Below, in pieces: positions 1 to 12,628 of a DNA stretch of 64,000 bases. Position numbers and translations under genes: made by a program. The DNA is from Rhodamnia argentea (Eukaryota; Streptophyta; Magnoliopsida; Myrtales; Myrtaceae). Under the pieces are notes generated by a model. The model had not been told where the DNA came from and made no database searches. It saw only the letters and a list, made by a program, of their open reading frames with translations. The first letter of the stretch is position 1. Every line of letters begins with the position of its first letter. The stretch covers positions 22,089,015 to 22,153,014 of the forward strand of contig NC_063157.1 in the NCBI RefSeq assembly GCF_020921035.1, written 5' to 3'.

Positions 1-991
1 ATGCAATTTTTTAATTTTTAACTAAAAAAATTGCCCATTGCCGGACCGGTGAAGAAGATAAACAGTTAAAAAAATGGGCAAAAAAGAAAATATAAGGAAT
101 TGATATGGTTAGTTTTGGAAGGAAAAAAATTTCTTAGCATTCGGCCAAATGCTTAAAGCTCAAGGCTAACATTTAGCCAAATGCCGACTTAAAATTGAAC
201 CAAACGCTTCAGCATTCTCTCAATCGGCTTTGAGGGCTGAAAGCCCCTTGAGAATCTTGAACCAAACCCACCCTTAGTACTTCACCCTTCTTCGAATGAA
301 AATTATTTCAAAAGATAATTTTGAAAACCTTCTCCACTTTCCTTCCCACATCAATTTGCATTCGGAGTTACTATTAAATCCACAAAAAAAAAAAAAAAAT
401 TATACCCTCAATCTTATCCGAAACCTAAACCATTCCCCCTTACCCCTCCGGGGCTCACATTCTTATGCCGTATTGCCACCAAACCCAACGGAGCACTTTG
501 TGCACCTACCCCCCGCTCTCTCTCTCTCTCTCCCTCCCTCTCTGTGCCAAGGTAGGGCATGATCTCAGATTTGGGCCGAACTCGACATCTCTAGTCTTGA
601 AGAGGGCAGAGCTTGACAAATCGACTCAGATCTAGGTTGAACTTGACAAATCTGAGTTGAGCTCGACACCAGCAGAGCTTGATAGATTTGAGTGGCGCTC
701 AATGCCGGCGGAGGTTGATGAGGCACAGCTCAACTGGGGCGACGGTGGACGACAGTTGGTGGAGGCAGTGAAAGCGTCATGGGCGTTTACAGCACCAAGT
801 GGAGAGGGGCTAAGCAGTGGTTGGATTAACATTTTGGGCAAGTAAGTTTTCATTGAGGGTGGATTTGGAACGGTGAGTGGCAAAATTGAAAAGAAAATGA
901 CAATTTGAACTGGTGAGGACCTAAGCAGTGGGTGGATATCTTTTGATATCTACTCTTATCCTATGAGGATAACAATGTGAGAACAATGAGT

Positions 992-1033
<42 letters not shown>

Positions 1034-1347
1034 ACTGCAATGATGGAAAAGTCCAAGAGAAATGCACAGGCAATCCCTTTTTAGGGGATTATCTATGTCA
1101 CGACACAAGAAAATAACGCTGCGCAGGGACAAGGTTCATCTGAAATTTCGTCGACTAAATCAACAAGTTCAATGGAAGAACATCGTAAGGCATAGCAGCA
1201 CGTGCTCACATCATACATCAATCAAGCCTAAGGGTGGCACTGACATTGGATCAGTCCTGAAAAGATGACATTATTCAGGCAGCAAATGAGCAGCCGCTTA
1301 ACATCACCTGTGGTAACACTTGCCTTGTTCTTTCTCGAAAAAATAGA
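1..1347. other. Intergenic, 3' flank of ATE; no gene seen
   Basis: No convincing coding sequence on either strand. A CT-rich run lies at about 515-541, and the stretch 598-720 holds three or four degenerate copies of a roughly 30-bp unit built on agcttgacaaatc. Short open frames here have no recognisable domain. Confidence 0.5.
996..1031. repeat. (GA)n microsatellite
   Basis: About 18 uninterrupted GA units, just beyond the 3' end of the ATE gene. A likely length-polymorphic marker. Confidence 0.95.
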
Positions 1348-4300
1348 TCACTCAAGTGAATAGACCATTCGCTCAGACAACTCTCGACCAACCACCCTCA
1401 TGTACCGACGCACTTGGGCTTCCAGGTTTCTAAGACCAAAGGTCCCTTGCAGATCCTTCACAGAGAAATAGACCAACGAGTCATTGGGTATATCAAGTGT
1501 ATATACAGGCCAATCACGAGACAGATCTCTATTCCAGACACCAAGTAGACCATGTAATTACGTGAGTTCCATTAATTAAAGAAAAAAACACGTATTTTTA
1601 TTGTGTGACGGGTAAAATCAACTAAATAATTGGTGGCCCGAATTAAAGAAAAGCAGGGCACTGTCTGAAGAACTGTCCAGACAAATAAATGATTGGCTTC
1701 TCCTCTCTATTATAGACACCAAAAAGCCAGTGCAAACTCAAAATGACATTCAACAGTGGAACGTCAAATAACGGACGCAAAGGGAGCTTGTCAACCAATA
1801 AGAAAAGAAAAGTTCGACCAAAAAAAAAAAAAAAATACAGTAAGAAAAGAGATTTAGAGCTGCCAATGACATATTCATACCTTGTATCTCAGGCGAGACC
1901 CCTGAAACCCTATTAGAGTATTTCCAATATTTTTATCCTCTGTTTCAGAGAGTTCCACATTAAAGCTTTCACTTTCTGATTCAACATCAGACTCTTCGTC
2001 ATCAAGGTCAAACATCCCTTCGTCTTCAACTAAAAGATCATTCAAGTCCTTATGCTCACTTTCGTCAGGCTGATGTTCACTGATACAATCAGAAACTGGA
2101 GGCAGCAACGGCTTTTCATCTTGGTCTTTATAATCTGACAGGACAACATACTTACTTCTATCAAGCAGAGGCTTTGCAACGTTGAAGGGAACCCACCTGA
2201 GATATGCATTAGCTTTGATAATATGCAGAGGAACTTATTGCACACGCAAAAAAGAATATCAGAGCTTACATAATGACTATTAAGTGTGACGTAGTAGAAC
2301 TAGGAGAAATGATGAATTTGAAAGTCAACTTCCTCACATTTGGAAGACCCTAAAAAATAAAGTTTCAAGAAAAGAAGAAAGAAAGTGCAAGAGTGACGTA
2401 CTGGTAACGGAGGGGACATAGAAGCTCAGATGGATGATACGCTGCTTTATATCTCATCTTGCTGCATGAATGAATGTAATAGCCAAGGTAATAATACTGA
2501 AGACTGGGGCAGTGAACTCGATTCTCCTTCACCCAAGATATTTCTTGCAAAGCCGAATATTTTCCCAAAGAAAGAAAGGCAAAGTCAGGGTCCCAAAATA
2601 AATATTTACTTGACAAGCATTTAGGAAGGATATCCACCACACCAACAGCAACTAATCGGCCATCAATAACATATGTCTGATGGAAAGACCCAAAACCGCA
2701 GGGAGGAACTAAACCATCACCAGAAGGGGGAACAAAAACCAATGGTGTGTCAACCAAAAATCTCCTGTACGCACTCTCTGTGACATGGTCTGGATTGTCA
2801 TTGTGCACTTTCAACTGATATCGTCTGTACAGCTCAAATTCTTCAGGCTCAAAAGTGGATCTTTTCAGAAGAATCTCAAGCTTCCGCCTTTTTCCTGCAC
2901 AACAGCTACAGCACCTCACCAAACATCTTCTCTTGTTTCCACTTCTTGCTGAAGATTCTTTAGAGAGACACTTTTCTTGGCCAGCCTTATCTGCTGAAGT
3001 GTGCTCTGCAATAGAATAAAAGTTAAGATGTCCGTCACATGCTTGGATCAAGAGGCCAGATATTTCACCCATCTCAGACAATGACTGCGCCAACTTTTCT
3101 CCAATAGTCTGAGGAAGCAACTCAGAAGGCAGCTGGTCTTTTGCCAAATTTCCAGAGAATTTTGACTGTTTTTCATCCTTTTCTTCTGATCGTGCACGCT
3201 TTATAGCGGCAGCCAATTGGAAAGCAATGTTACTGGTATACAAGAGATTTTCTAATCCTTTGACTAGCTTCTTCTTTTTGGTCGGGGAGACTCCTTTGAC
3301 AGAAGCTTTAGGTAATTGAAGATTGGCAGGAAACATCTCACTTTCAATGCATGTATGCACTGCCTTATCAATTGCATCAGACAAGTAATACATAAATTGT
3401 TCTGGCTCATTCTTGTCCCCCTCCTTGCCCACAGAAGGTTCAACTGTTGCCAAGCTTGACCTTCCATGACATTCACAATCACATGTCACTTTAGAAGTAC
3501 TTAAATCCTCCGAGAGTTCATACTTGGCTCCGGTGTTGAGTGTACCATCCAAAAACCTAGAAACTAATCACCATGGTGAGAATTTCTTGAACATTATATC
3601 CAGAGTGCAACTTTGCTAAATCCTCATCTCAGAGGTACAATTTGGTTGACATGCACAAGAAGCAGAACAATTCTACCAACCATTGAACTTGTTAAGTTTA
3701 GCTTCATGGAGTGAAAAAGTCAAGAGAAATTTCTCAAGGAGCAAAGAAAGCAAAGGTCTTTCACTTAGAAAAATCCCCTAGGTTGGAAATCTTAGTGACG
3801 TCAAACTAAAATTCCACTCATGGAGTTATCCATTGAGATACCATTCCGATGCCTACTAGCCTCATGGTGGGTAAATAGTATTTTCACGACCAATGCTTCT
3901 AATCAACTGACAAAGAATGGACTCCACAATTGAATGCTGTCTTGAAAACAGGGTGGTGGTCGATTTTGCAAAATGCAATGATGACAATACAATCAAGAGT
4001 CGCATGCGAAGATGCAACGATCCAATGAATAGAATCCACGATGAACAGACATTATTAAAGTAATACCTTTCCATCCGTCTGCATACTCGATTTTGCTCCT
4101 TGGAAGGAGAAAAGTCTGCTGCTTTTAGGCGGATAGTATAAGAAGGGCAACACGTGCTACTCATATCAGGCTTGTAAAGGAAAGAGCCAGATCTCCTCCA
4201 TCCTCGATCAAGGAGATCTACAGGATGAATATCAAAGTATTAATTGCCATTCAAAAGAAAAATGCACAATCATCGAATGTACTATAACATCTATCCAACC

Positions 4301-5122
4301 CATTATTGCCGCAGAGAGAAAACTAGCAGAGAAATCCATCAGGTACATTTGAAAGAAGAATGAAAGGAAAAAGGGAAGGCGTAGGAACAGAAACATCTCA
4401 AGTCGGAACTTCAGCATCGACCATAGCTCCCCAACGTTTTCTCTTAGCTCTTGCAGTTAAATACACACATAAGGAAGCATACCCGCATGTCTTAACAGTT
4501 GATAGAATGACTACAACATTCGAAAATTTCTATAGGTCAAAGCAGCTACATGCACATTACGAATCTACAGCGGTGGAGAGTTTATTAGCACAGCGCATTG
4601 ACAAGCTAGAGCTGCCCTACTCTCAAAAGAGGAAATTCTACCAACCTTGATAGTCATCCACGGTTAGGCTCTGCGCCCACAAGCCTGCAACCGAAGTCGA
4701 AGAGATATTAGAAAGAAACAATCCGAAAGGGGAAAAGTTGTCAGCGCAAGCTGATACACACATGAAGCAGCAGATTGGAACTAAAGACTAATATGCAATC
4801 AGTAATTCCAGCAATCGGGAACCTCAATAGATGACAAAGCTGAAAAGCAAACCGAAGCACCGCATTTCCAGTTCCAGCCAATCCAAATCCGAACGCCGTA
4901 GCACGGGCAAATCGCACTCACAACACAAGAAACAAGAAACCGTAAACGAATGCACGGACCGTGAGAAACGCTGGACCCAATGGGAGATCTGCAGTATCCG
5001 CAAGAGCTTCTCCGCCGGCCGTAATCCACGACGACCGTCTCTCCTCTGCCGCCGCCGCCGCCGCCGCCGTTTCCGCCTCCGCCGCCGCTGCTGCTCGCCT
5101 CGTTGCGATAATTGCCCGCCAT
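1348..5122 (-). CDS. ATE1: Arginyl-tRNA--protein transferase (ATE)
   Basis: Adds arginine from Arg-tRNA to N-terminal Asp, Glu or oxidised Cys, marking proteins for the N-degron pathway. Six exons, transcribed leftward: 4960-5122, 4646-4684, 4067-4217, 2402-3556, 1881-2196 and 1348-1455. All introns are GT-AG and phases agree, giving 643 aa; as I recall, plant ATE1 is about 630 aa. Exon 1 has a Gly-rich run (residues 13-27, from a GCC repeat) and then CGYC (41-44); exon 3 supplies CC (90-91). Together these match the four conserved Cys of the ATE N-terminal domain. The large exon 4 carries the C-terminal catalytic domain (FELYRRYQ, CGFGSFHQTY, YYLGYYIHSC, MRYKAAYHPSEL). Exon 5 is a very acidic insert typical of plant ATE. 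The start is the first ATG in good family alignment. Plants often have two ATE genes; which one this is cannot be settled here. Confidence 0.93.
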
Positions 5123-6315
5123 CTCCGATCGAGAAGCTCCTTCCCTTCAACTGCTCATCGCCAAACTGGGGAGAGAGAGAGAGAGGAAATTGCCGAAATC
5201 TCTATTTCTACAAGCATCGAATCTGTTGAAGATGACAGACTTAGGAAGAGACTGACGGAGATTGCCAGCTGCGGCTCGTTTCCAGAACGGATTAATCTGT
5301 GGGCTATCCAAGCCGATGACTCGGTGAGTTGATGTACCCGATCCCTTGTTTTTTTTACCCGATCCGGTTTTGCTTCATCATTTTTTGCTTTCTGGTCCCT
5401 ATATTCCGAGAATATGTGCGGCAATTTTCACTTTTTCACTGGAAGGCCCATTGAAAAGTGCGGCAATTTGCGTTTTTCACCCCCTGGACCCTCTTCCAAT
5501 TCCATTGACATGTGTCAATCGTGTCATTTAATCATAGCTCAAACTTCAATTACGACGCACAAGTCCATTTCTTCCCCATTAAGAATGAGTCAATTGGTGC
5601 CGGGTCTTGATAATCCACTAAGGCGACCAAAATCGAAAGAATTGTTCGTGCAGGTGAGCTGTGAATTGGAAGATGTATCGTACGTACTTCGTCGCATCCA
5701 CACCCTCCACCAATCAAGCACAGGTGACGCATTTCGTTCATATCCCTTACTCGGATTGCCACATTGAAAGTCTTATCTCCATCTCCCCAAATCCTGTTAA
5801 CCAGCAAAAAGCTTGACAACAGGCGGGGGCAGGGAATTTCAGTTGCTGCCTTTGATGGATGACAACGGAAAGTGACCCCACTCAACAGTAGAAAATAAAC
5901 AAATCTCCTTCAGAGCATTAGTAGTTAATAGTCAATCCTGACCTTTTTCATATTGACCCTGAGAATTATGCAGGGGCTAGAAGCCAGGAACAGACCAGAC
6001 AGCTTTCAACTTAATATGAATATCATCCATCGGGTTCACACAACCATGAATCTAGATGTGATGTGAAGAGATGACTAAGACCATCACCTTGAACTTCGGG
6101 ACATCAAGGATAGCATAGTATCACCATCTAGGAAGACCCTATTAGAATAACAAGTTGTACCTCGATGTATTACCGAGCTAATCCTGTGCGATCAGATACA
6201 CTTGATCCCATGTGTGTTCCAAAAGAGGAACTCCATGAGGCGGGACATTCCAGAGAATGTATGTTCACTTTTAAGCTCCCAAACAAGAACGACAAAACCA
6301 AAACTATAGTCCTAT
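5123..6315. other. ATE upstream region and clathrin light chain 3' flank
   Basis: Contains the ATE 5' leader and promoter (about 5123-5450, with a short GA run near 5170) and the 3' flank of the next gene. No TATA box stands out. Open frames here on the plus strand are antisense to ATE exon 1 or lack homology I recognise. A 27-bp imperfect direct repeat starting gtgcggcaattt lies near 5416 and 5458. Confidence 0.45.
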
Positions 6316-9300
6316 TCAAGCAGCGGCAACAGCTTCAGGGGTCACCACCGAAGCAGTTGCCACCTTTTCGGAAGCATCAGCCACCAAGGCACCACTGACT
6401 TTAGAGTCATCAGAGGTGGGTGGCAATGGTGGACAAAGCTTCAGGTGGGACGGAGCGCTGTGCTTCAACTTCAAGAGAATCTGTCGCATCCTTGAAAGTT
6501 CAGTTGGTTTTCCTGGTTTCGGGCCGCGGACAACAGCAACGGAGGGCTTCTTCTCTTGATCCTTCTTTCCTCTCTTAGTTTCTATGGAGGCAACTTCATT
6601 AGGGATAAGCTCTGCAGTCGCCTTCCAATAGTTCTTGTCAGCCTCAGTGTGGAACTTATCTAGGCTGGCCAAAAACAACTGGACCACCCAGGACATAAAA
6701 TCAGAAAAGGCCAATGACATTTATTGAATAAAAAGAACATGACTACCAAAGGTGACCGCATGAAAGCCCTGGTCCTATGCATCTATTAGTGCTATGATTG
6801 TTTGTGTTATTTCACCCAGTACTAGATTAAAAATAATATTAGATATCCTTGATGTATCATAATGAGAATAACTTATAACAATAATCAGATTTAGCTTCCA
6901 ACTAGTTGAATTCAACCACATTCAGTTTCTTCCCCATTCTACGCAACTCATAATGCTATGAATGACTCTTATTTCACCCAGTCACAATAGATCAAGACAT
7001 AGATGTATCGTGAGCAGTATATCATATGACATTAGTCAGATTTCTGACTAGTTGAGGTCAAAGACATTCTGATTTTACCCATCCTGCGTGAATAGCCAAA
7101 TTTCCAAGGGAATAACTTAGATCCTAATCACTTTCGAATCATATAAACACTCACTAGTAATTTACTTTGGTTTGGTCCTAAAATCTGCTTCCTATAATGG
7201 CCAGTATATTTATAGCACTAGGGACAAATCCCCAGACACGCCATGCCCTTCATCATTCTCCACCAATTACAGTGCATTCACTTACCTCATCATATACAAT
7301 AATGTCCGGATGGGGTGCAGTACCAAAAATAAAAAATAAAAAAATATGAAGCTCAAGTGCAGTTCAAACACATGATATGCCATTGGCGCACTCCTCCTCA
7401 TTATTTGATTGAGGTGGACATTTGATACTTAGAATTGATTCTAAAGGGTAGTTTAACTCGACTGACTCTAATTTGCAAGCATGGGAGCTACTAATGCATC
7501 TCATACCACAAGATGTTAAAAGAAAGCTGATGCATTGGAACTTTATTTTCAACTCTGAGTCAGCATTATTCAGTTCGTTAAATGATTGCAAAAGATCAAT
7601 TTTAAATTGATTTGATTAACTATTGCAAATTTAAAAATCAAATACTGTGGCTTGACTACTCCACTAACAGTCTTCAATACACTGATGTCATAGAACATCC
7701 GCCCAGCAAAATTGTTACAGAAACAATCACCATAAAAAAGAAGTTCAAATATTAGCCAAAGATAAATATCATGAATTAAGTTGCAATTATAGTTTGATAA
7801 GGCTCACCTTCTCCTTTTCCCTGTTGGCTGTCTTGTTGTTCTCACAGGTTATGGTCCTTTTCCTGTAGAACTCAATTATATAATCATCTGCTTCATCGAT
7901 TATTTGGTTCAGTAGCTCTTTCTCAATCTTCTCCTTCTCTTCCAATCGAACTGCATTCTGTCTTTGTATTGCAAAAAACGTAATAACGTAAACATATTTT
8001 AAATGACAATGTCAACGGAAGAAAAAGTACATAGTAGTCAACAAAAGAAGGAATTTTGCTTTGATCAAAAGAAAGGTCGACAGTAAAGTCCATGCACAGA
8101 ATTGAACCACGGGTAACAAAACACCCCTTCCTTATGTACTATTACATTGGAACTCTTGCATTTCTAATATCCACTATTATCCTTCAAAAACTTTGAAGCT
8201 ACACAAGCATCATACTTTTAGTACTATTAAAGCAATGCACCCGTTATTTCACGGTAGCATGGTTCTTCGATCAGTAAGTAGTCATTGGTATTGATTTCAA
8301 TGTTCCCCCTCCCCTCAATTGCCTATCCCTCTCTCAAGGCCTTCCTCAATCACCCAAGTTGGTAGATCAAACAAGATAAAATTCCACCCATTCACCATAA
8401 TATTTTTCAATTATTGTGTGTTCAGACTTTTTCTGTAGGAGTAACAACAAAATGCATGTGATCACCCAAAGAAAGACTAGTTTCATATTTGGGTAAGCAA
8501 TATCACTCTTGAAAATCTTGGTAAGATCTCATGGACTCAGTTGTGAAGGTCATGATAAGTCATAAGCAGATGGACATTTGAGGTTCTGTAAGCCGTGGGA
8601 CAAGCAGATGATGGAGAGTCTCTCTCTTCCTAATTGTTCCATGTCCCTTTTAGTCGCTGACTTGCGAATTCAATCTCTGAAGCATTGCAGAAGATCGTAA
8701 TTTTTCTCACAAAATTAGCTCCACTCCAAAGTCATCTAAGTTAATCCGACGTAATAACAGCACTAAGATGCTCCAAGAGGCAAAAATTTCCCTCAATTCA
8801 CTAAAAGATCGGCTTTCACTTATAGGGGTCTCTTTTCTCTGACTTGGCTCAGCGGTTAGAGCATCGCTTTCATAGCGCGAGAGTCATCGTATTGGCCTTT
8901 AACCTAACCATCGTAATACAATTCTCATCATGTAAATAACGGAGCACGAAGCTCTTCAAAACACCACACCGAATCACCGATGACCACAAGATATCAAAGC
9001 TCGGCTCACTAGACAGTACGAGCTGTAAAAAAACTTCAAAATCCTGCAACATCGCGAGACTCACCTCCTCCATTCTCTCAAAGCAAATCCTTCCTCAGGC
9101 TGCATCTCCATCGCGGGCGGCAAAACCGGGCCGTCCGCACCCCCAAACTGCCCGTCGAATCCCTCGCTTTCCGGCTCCGTCGAGAACTCCCCGACCGCGG
9201 CGTAGACCGGGGGAGCGGCCGGCGCCTGGTCCGAGAAAAAACCATCCCCGGAAGCGTAGGAGCCGTTATTATCCTCGGCGAAATGGTGCGCCGTGTAGGA

Positions 9301-9354
9301 TTCGAATCCCGGGGAGAGGACCGAGTCATCGTCGAGTTGAGAGAAGGAGGACAT
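6316..9354 (-). CDS. CLC2: Clathrin light chain
   Basis: Regulatory subunit of the clathrin coat, binding heavy-chain hubs in endocytosis and trans-Golgi trafficking. Three exons: 9065-9354, 7808-7961 and 6316-6678, all GT-AG, giving 268 aa (Arabidopsis CLC2 is about 258). Exon 1 is acidic and Ser/Gly-rich and ends with the family signature [10 protein letters not shown]. Exon 2 is the charged coiled-coil that binds heavy chain ([13 protein letters not shown] through [13 protein letters not shown]). Exon 3 opens with a Lys/Asp-rich helix containing [15 protein letters not shown] and then the plant signature [17 protein letters not shown], followed by an Ala/Val/Pro-rich tail. The introns are about 1.1 kb each. 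Assignment to CLC2 rather than CLC1 or CLC3 rests on remembered sequence and on the neighbouring HSPRO and eIF3f genes, so the family is firm and the paralogue number is not. Confidence 0.93.
8838..8890 (+). pseudogene. Fragment of organelle-type elongator tRNA-Met (CAU)
   Basis: The stretch from gacttggctcag through the anticodon arm (gctttcatagcg, CAU) to gagtcatcg closely matches the 5' two thirds of chloroplast or chloroplast-derived mitochondrial trnM. The T-arm and 3' acceptor strand are not recognisable, so no full cloverleaf can form. It lies in intron 1 of the clathrin light chain gene, antisense to it. Most likely a tiny plastid or mitochondrial DNA insertion. Confidence 0.7.
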
Positions 9355-9510
9355 GGTGATCGTGGCTGAGCGAGCGTGTCGCGACTCGTCACTCTCTTCT
9401 TCGGAGTTTCAGTTCCAAGAGCTTTGGATTTTTTCAGCGAGCGAAAATGTTTTGGCCAAAACAGAAGGGGGAACGAAAAGCGCGTGAGAGATCATCTTGT
9501 GGGAAGCAAA

Positions 9511-9563
9511 TGGGCCTTTTTATGGGCCTGAATCATCTAGCTGGGCTAAAATCATTTTGGGCC
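9511..9563. promoter_or_regulatory. Three TGGGCC site-II-type elements upstream of clathrin light chain
   Basis: TGGGCC occurs at 9511-9516, 9523-9528 and 9558-9563, about 160-210 bp upstream of the start codon at 9354. Clustered site II elements are known from TCP-factor-regulated, growth-associated plant promoters. The function here is inferred. Confidence 0.5.
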
Positions 9564-9565
9564 CA

Positions 9566-10784
9566 TCCGATATCGGATTTCCAAAGACACCACTCCTTGA
9601 ATTTGAATTAAGATAAATGTTAGTCAAAATCCATCTCCCCTAAATCAAAAAAATCTACGATCCCATTTAAAGTGATGGACAAAGACCGATCGCAATTTAA
9701 GGGATCTAAATTTCGCAAATTTAGGGGGAAAGAGGATTAGCGAAGTAGTTCTTTGTCGCTTACCGCGTCGTGTACCACATCGTTGAGCGATGTCACAAGG
9801 TGACAAGCACGCTACACGTCCTATCTTACATTTTTATGGCAATGATAATAAATTATGGAGAAGATGGGTGTTCTCTGAATTTGATCAAACTGATCCGTTT
9901 TTTTATTTGTTATTCGGTTTAATGTATACTTCTATGGAAAATATCGCCCACCGCTTGACTTTATAATTTATATGCTTTTTATATACATGTAGTCTCCATT
10001 CACATTAGTTTAAATTCCTGGGCTGGACTTTGTAACACGGTCGCATGGCCAAGAGAGCTGCCTACTTCGTGTGTACGTCCATCCCTATTAATCGAATTCC
10101 ACGTGCCGTGGACGAGGAGAGTGGTGTTCTTCACCAATTAGCTTGCTTCAATGCTGAGCAGAGAAAAGCAACACTTAGTAGCTCAAGTAAGGGTATACTC
10201 TATCCTCCCCTCTTAGACAGAAGTTTCTCCATTAGGAATTGCTTTTAAAATAATCGTGATTAGGCCACTCTAATAAGAATTTAGGTTTTTCGTACGTTCT
10301 CTTTGTTTATCACAAGTGAGAACACGTTGACATTAACTTGGTCTTTGCTGTCTCCCCGAGTTTACTAAGGTGGTTTAGTGACAGAAAACCCATCATCCAT
10401 TGTTGTTTGCCCCTTTATCTCTCCATGCATCCTGTGGAACTTGAAGGAAGTCCTCTTAATGAGAATGATGCTCCCAAAATCATAAGCTCGAGTTCACATG
10501 CTGAAGATTGATCCTTTGCCGAGTCACGAACATGCTTTTCTTGACACGGATCATAGAGGCGACGAAAGCAACTAATCGACGCGAGGCAAGCTTAGCAACT
10601 GCGGCTTCAAAGGTGGCAGAGAAATTTGTCCTTTGTGCAATATTTCTTGGAAAGAAAATACGTGTTTGTTTTCATTTGGGTTTTAGGAAGTTAGCCTCTT
10701 GGAACCAGGTAACGAGATCCGATTCTATTTGGGTTGCATGAGCGAATCCGTGTTTGTTTGACAGAATTTCCGTTTGGTCTGCAT
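9566..10784. other. Intergenic; no gene seen
   Basis: AT-rich sequence between the clathrin light chain promoter and a LINE remnant. A CACGTG core lies near 10099. Short frames (for example 10045-10248) have no recognisable domain. Confidence 0.45.
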
Positions 10785-11298
10785 CCTAAAGCGGGCAACA
10801 CCTCTGTCTGGAGAAAGTTGCTTAAAGCTGTAAGTCTTCTTAAGCCTTGCATCAATGGGACTGGTCAGCATGCAGTCCTATGGTGTGATCCATGGCGTCC
10901 TCGTCGTATTTTCATTGATCCTTATCTTCCAAGAGCATTAAATGGTGCTGCAATTTACCATCTATGGAAGGAGAGAAATGAGTTGTGGCATACGCATGTT
11001 GTTCCCCAGGTGGCTCAAGTTATGAAGCCGGTGCTTCTCTGCTGAAGTTCGTGCACAGGCTGCTCTGCAGGAGCAGAATGCTTGCTCGAGCGATGCTGAT
11101 AAGGCCTCGGGAGATCGTTGGCCTAATGGGTTTTAAAAGGAGCGGTGGGTTTTGCCTGGATTAAGGTCATTTGGTGATTGGATTTTGAGTCACTAATGAA
11201 GTTTTGTGGTTTCTTTGGCATATTGGCTTGCATGTGGGTCACATTCGACATTTTCAGTCGAGGAATGATGTATAACTTACTTACCAAAACAAATAATG
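10785..11298 (+). mobile_element. LINE (L1-type) 3' remnant
   Basis: Frame 10734-11045 shows pieces of the C-terminal zf-RVT region of plant non-LTR retrotransposons: SVWRKLLKAVSLLKPCINGTG then HAVLWCDPW, and after an abrupt jump YHLWKERNELWH. In intact relatives these two parts are separated by more than 100 residues, so an internal deletion is likely. The 3' end (near 11270-11298) has the gtataacttacttacc motif typical of plant L1 tails but only a weak A-rich end. A 5'-truncated, dead copy. Confidence 0.7.
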
Positions 11299-12628
11299 AC
11301 TGAGTGATCTTCCATGCTGATACAATACATATATTATTGGTTATTCATTCTCAATGATGTCAATGCCGATGCTTGAAACCTACAGGAAAAGACACAGCCA
11401 ACAAACAATTGGTCATTATGGCCTGATTCAATGTGGAGGGGGAATTTCTAAAGGAAATTAAGAAAACAGAACACATTAGAAAACACTTGACAAAACAAAT
11501 TAAATCTGGTTGAGGATCATCTGTTGCTAACTTGCTTTGGCAGAAAAAAAGTCATCAATGTTGTGCAATCTAAAATCTTGTCCTATGTCATGTTTACAAC
11601 TTGTCCACAAGAGCCACTTCTAGGAAATATGACCCAAAACGCTCCGCATTATATTGCCCTTGACAAGAGAACTCACTGTCTAGAGCTTCCGCTTGGAGCT
11701 TGCTTTAGTTTGAATTTGGTTTGCTTTGATCAGAAACTAGTTCCAGGCATCAAGTTTATGGATGCCTGGCCAGATTCTCAACACTTATCCACATAGTAAA
11801 ATGCATGCAGAATCTCATTTTTGGGTAAGTTCCCATATCTCTCTGAATAGTAAAATTGCTCAGTTGCTAAGTCATGTCATGAGAGAAAAATTGTGACGTA
11901 TTAGCAGCTTTTGGCTTCTTGAAGAATCTAATTTATGAGCCCTTTCTTTGTTCTGATTTGCTTCTTCATAGCTGTCTTTATCCATGTACAGCAAGCACCT
12001 TGCTCACACTTGAGCGATGTTCTGTGTTCTGTTGTACACTCAATACCTTTTATATGTCCCTACATTCATCCAACAGACTAGAATAATCTGACCTCCCTCA
12101 ACAGGGAGTGGCTCGTCGGACATTAAAATTTGTATTGCCTGCTTCTCAAGCGTTTTCACTTCATTAAATAAGTTGACAGGAAAGGATTTGTTCATAATTC
12201 TTGATGTAGTTTGCAGGAGAGTATCTATCTCGTGGATAAAATCTGATCATACATGTTAAGTGCATTTTACCAAGAGGCCATGATTGATGGTATCAAAGAT
12301 TAATATCAAGCAAGCTTACTCCAGGTGTCGTAGGTTGATAAGGATCTGGAGTCTATACAGCAGTTACCATGCAAGGCCAATCCAAGACAAAATTCCTCTT
12401 TCAAGCAACAGACAAGTTCATCAAACAATGAAGTTACCTTATCAAAAATGTGGCATCCGCGATTGCTCATTATTGACTTTGACTACAGATATCCATTTCC
12501 TTTTCAAAAGTGATAACATGAAGAATAGACTAAATGACGGCGCATCTCCCTTATTTTGCTACCTCCTGGCGCCTACTGATTATACTCTCACATTCTACAT
12601 AAGACCAACGTATACAAAGCGTTTATAA
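11299..12628. other. Intergenic, 3' flank of EGY2; no gene seen
   Basis: AT-rich with no frame I recognise. The leftmost part adjoins the LINE tail and the rightmost part must hold the EGY2 3' untranslated region. Confidence 0.45.

Noticed and set aside
4831-5332. Long plus-strand frames rich in Arg, Ser or Ala
   Set aside because: They are antisense to ATE exon 1, where the GCC repeat keeps several frames open. The minus strand matches ATE.
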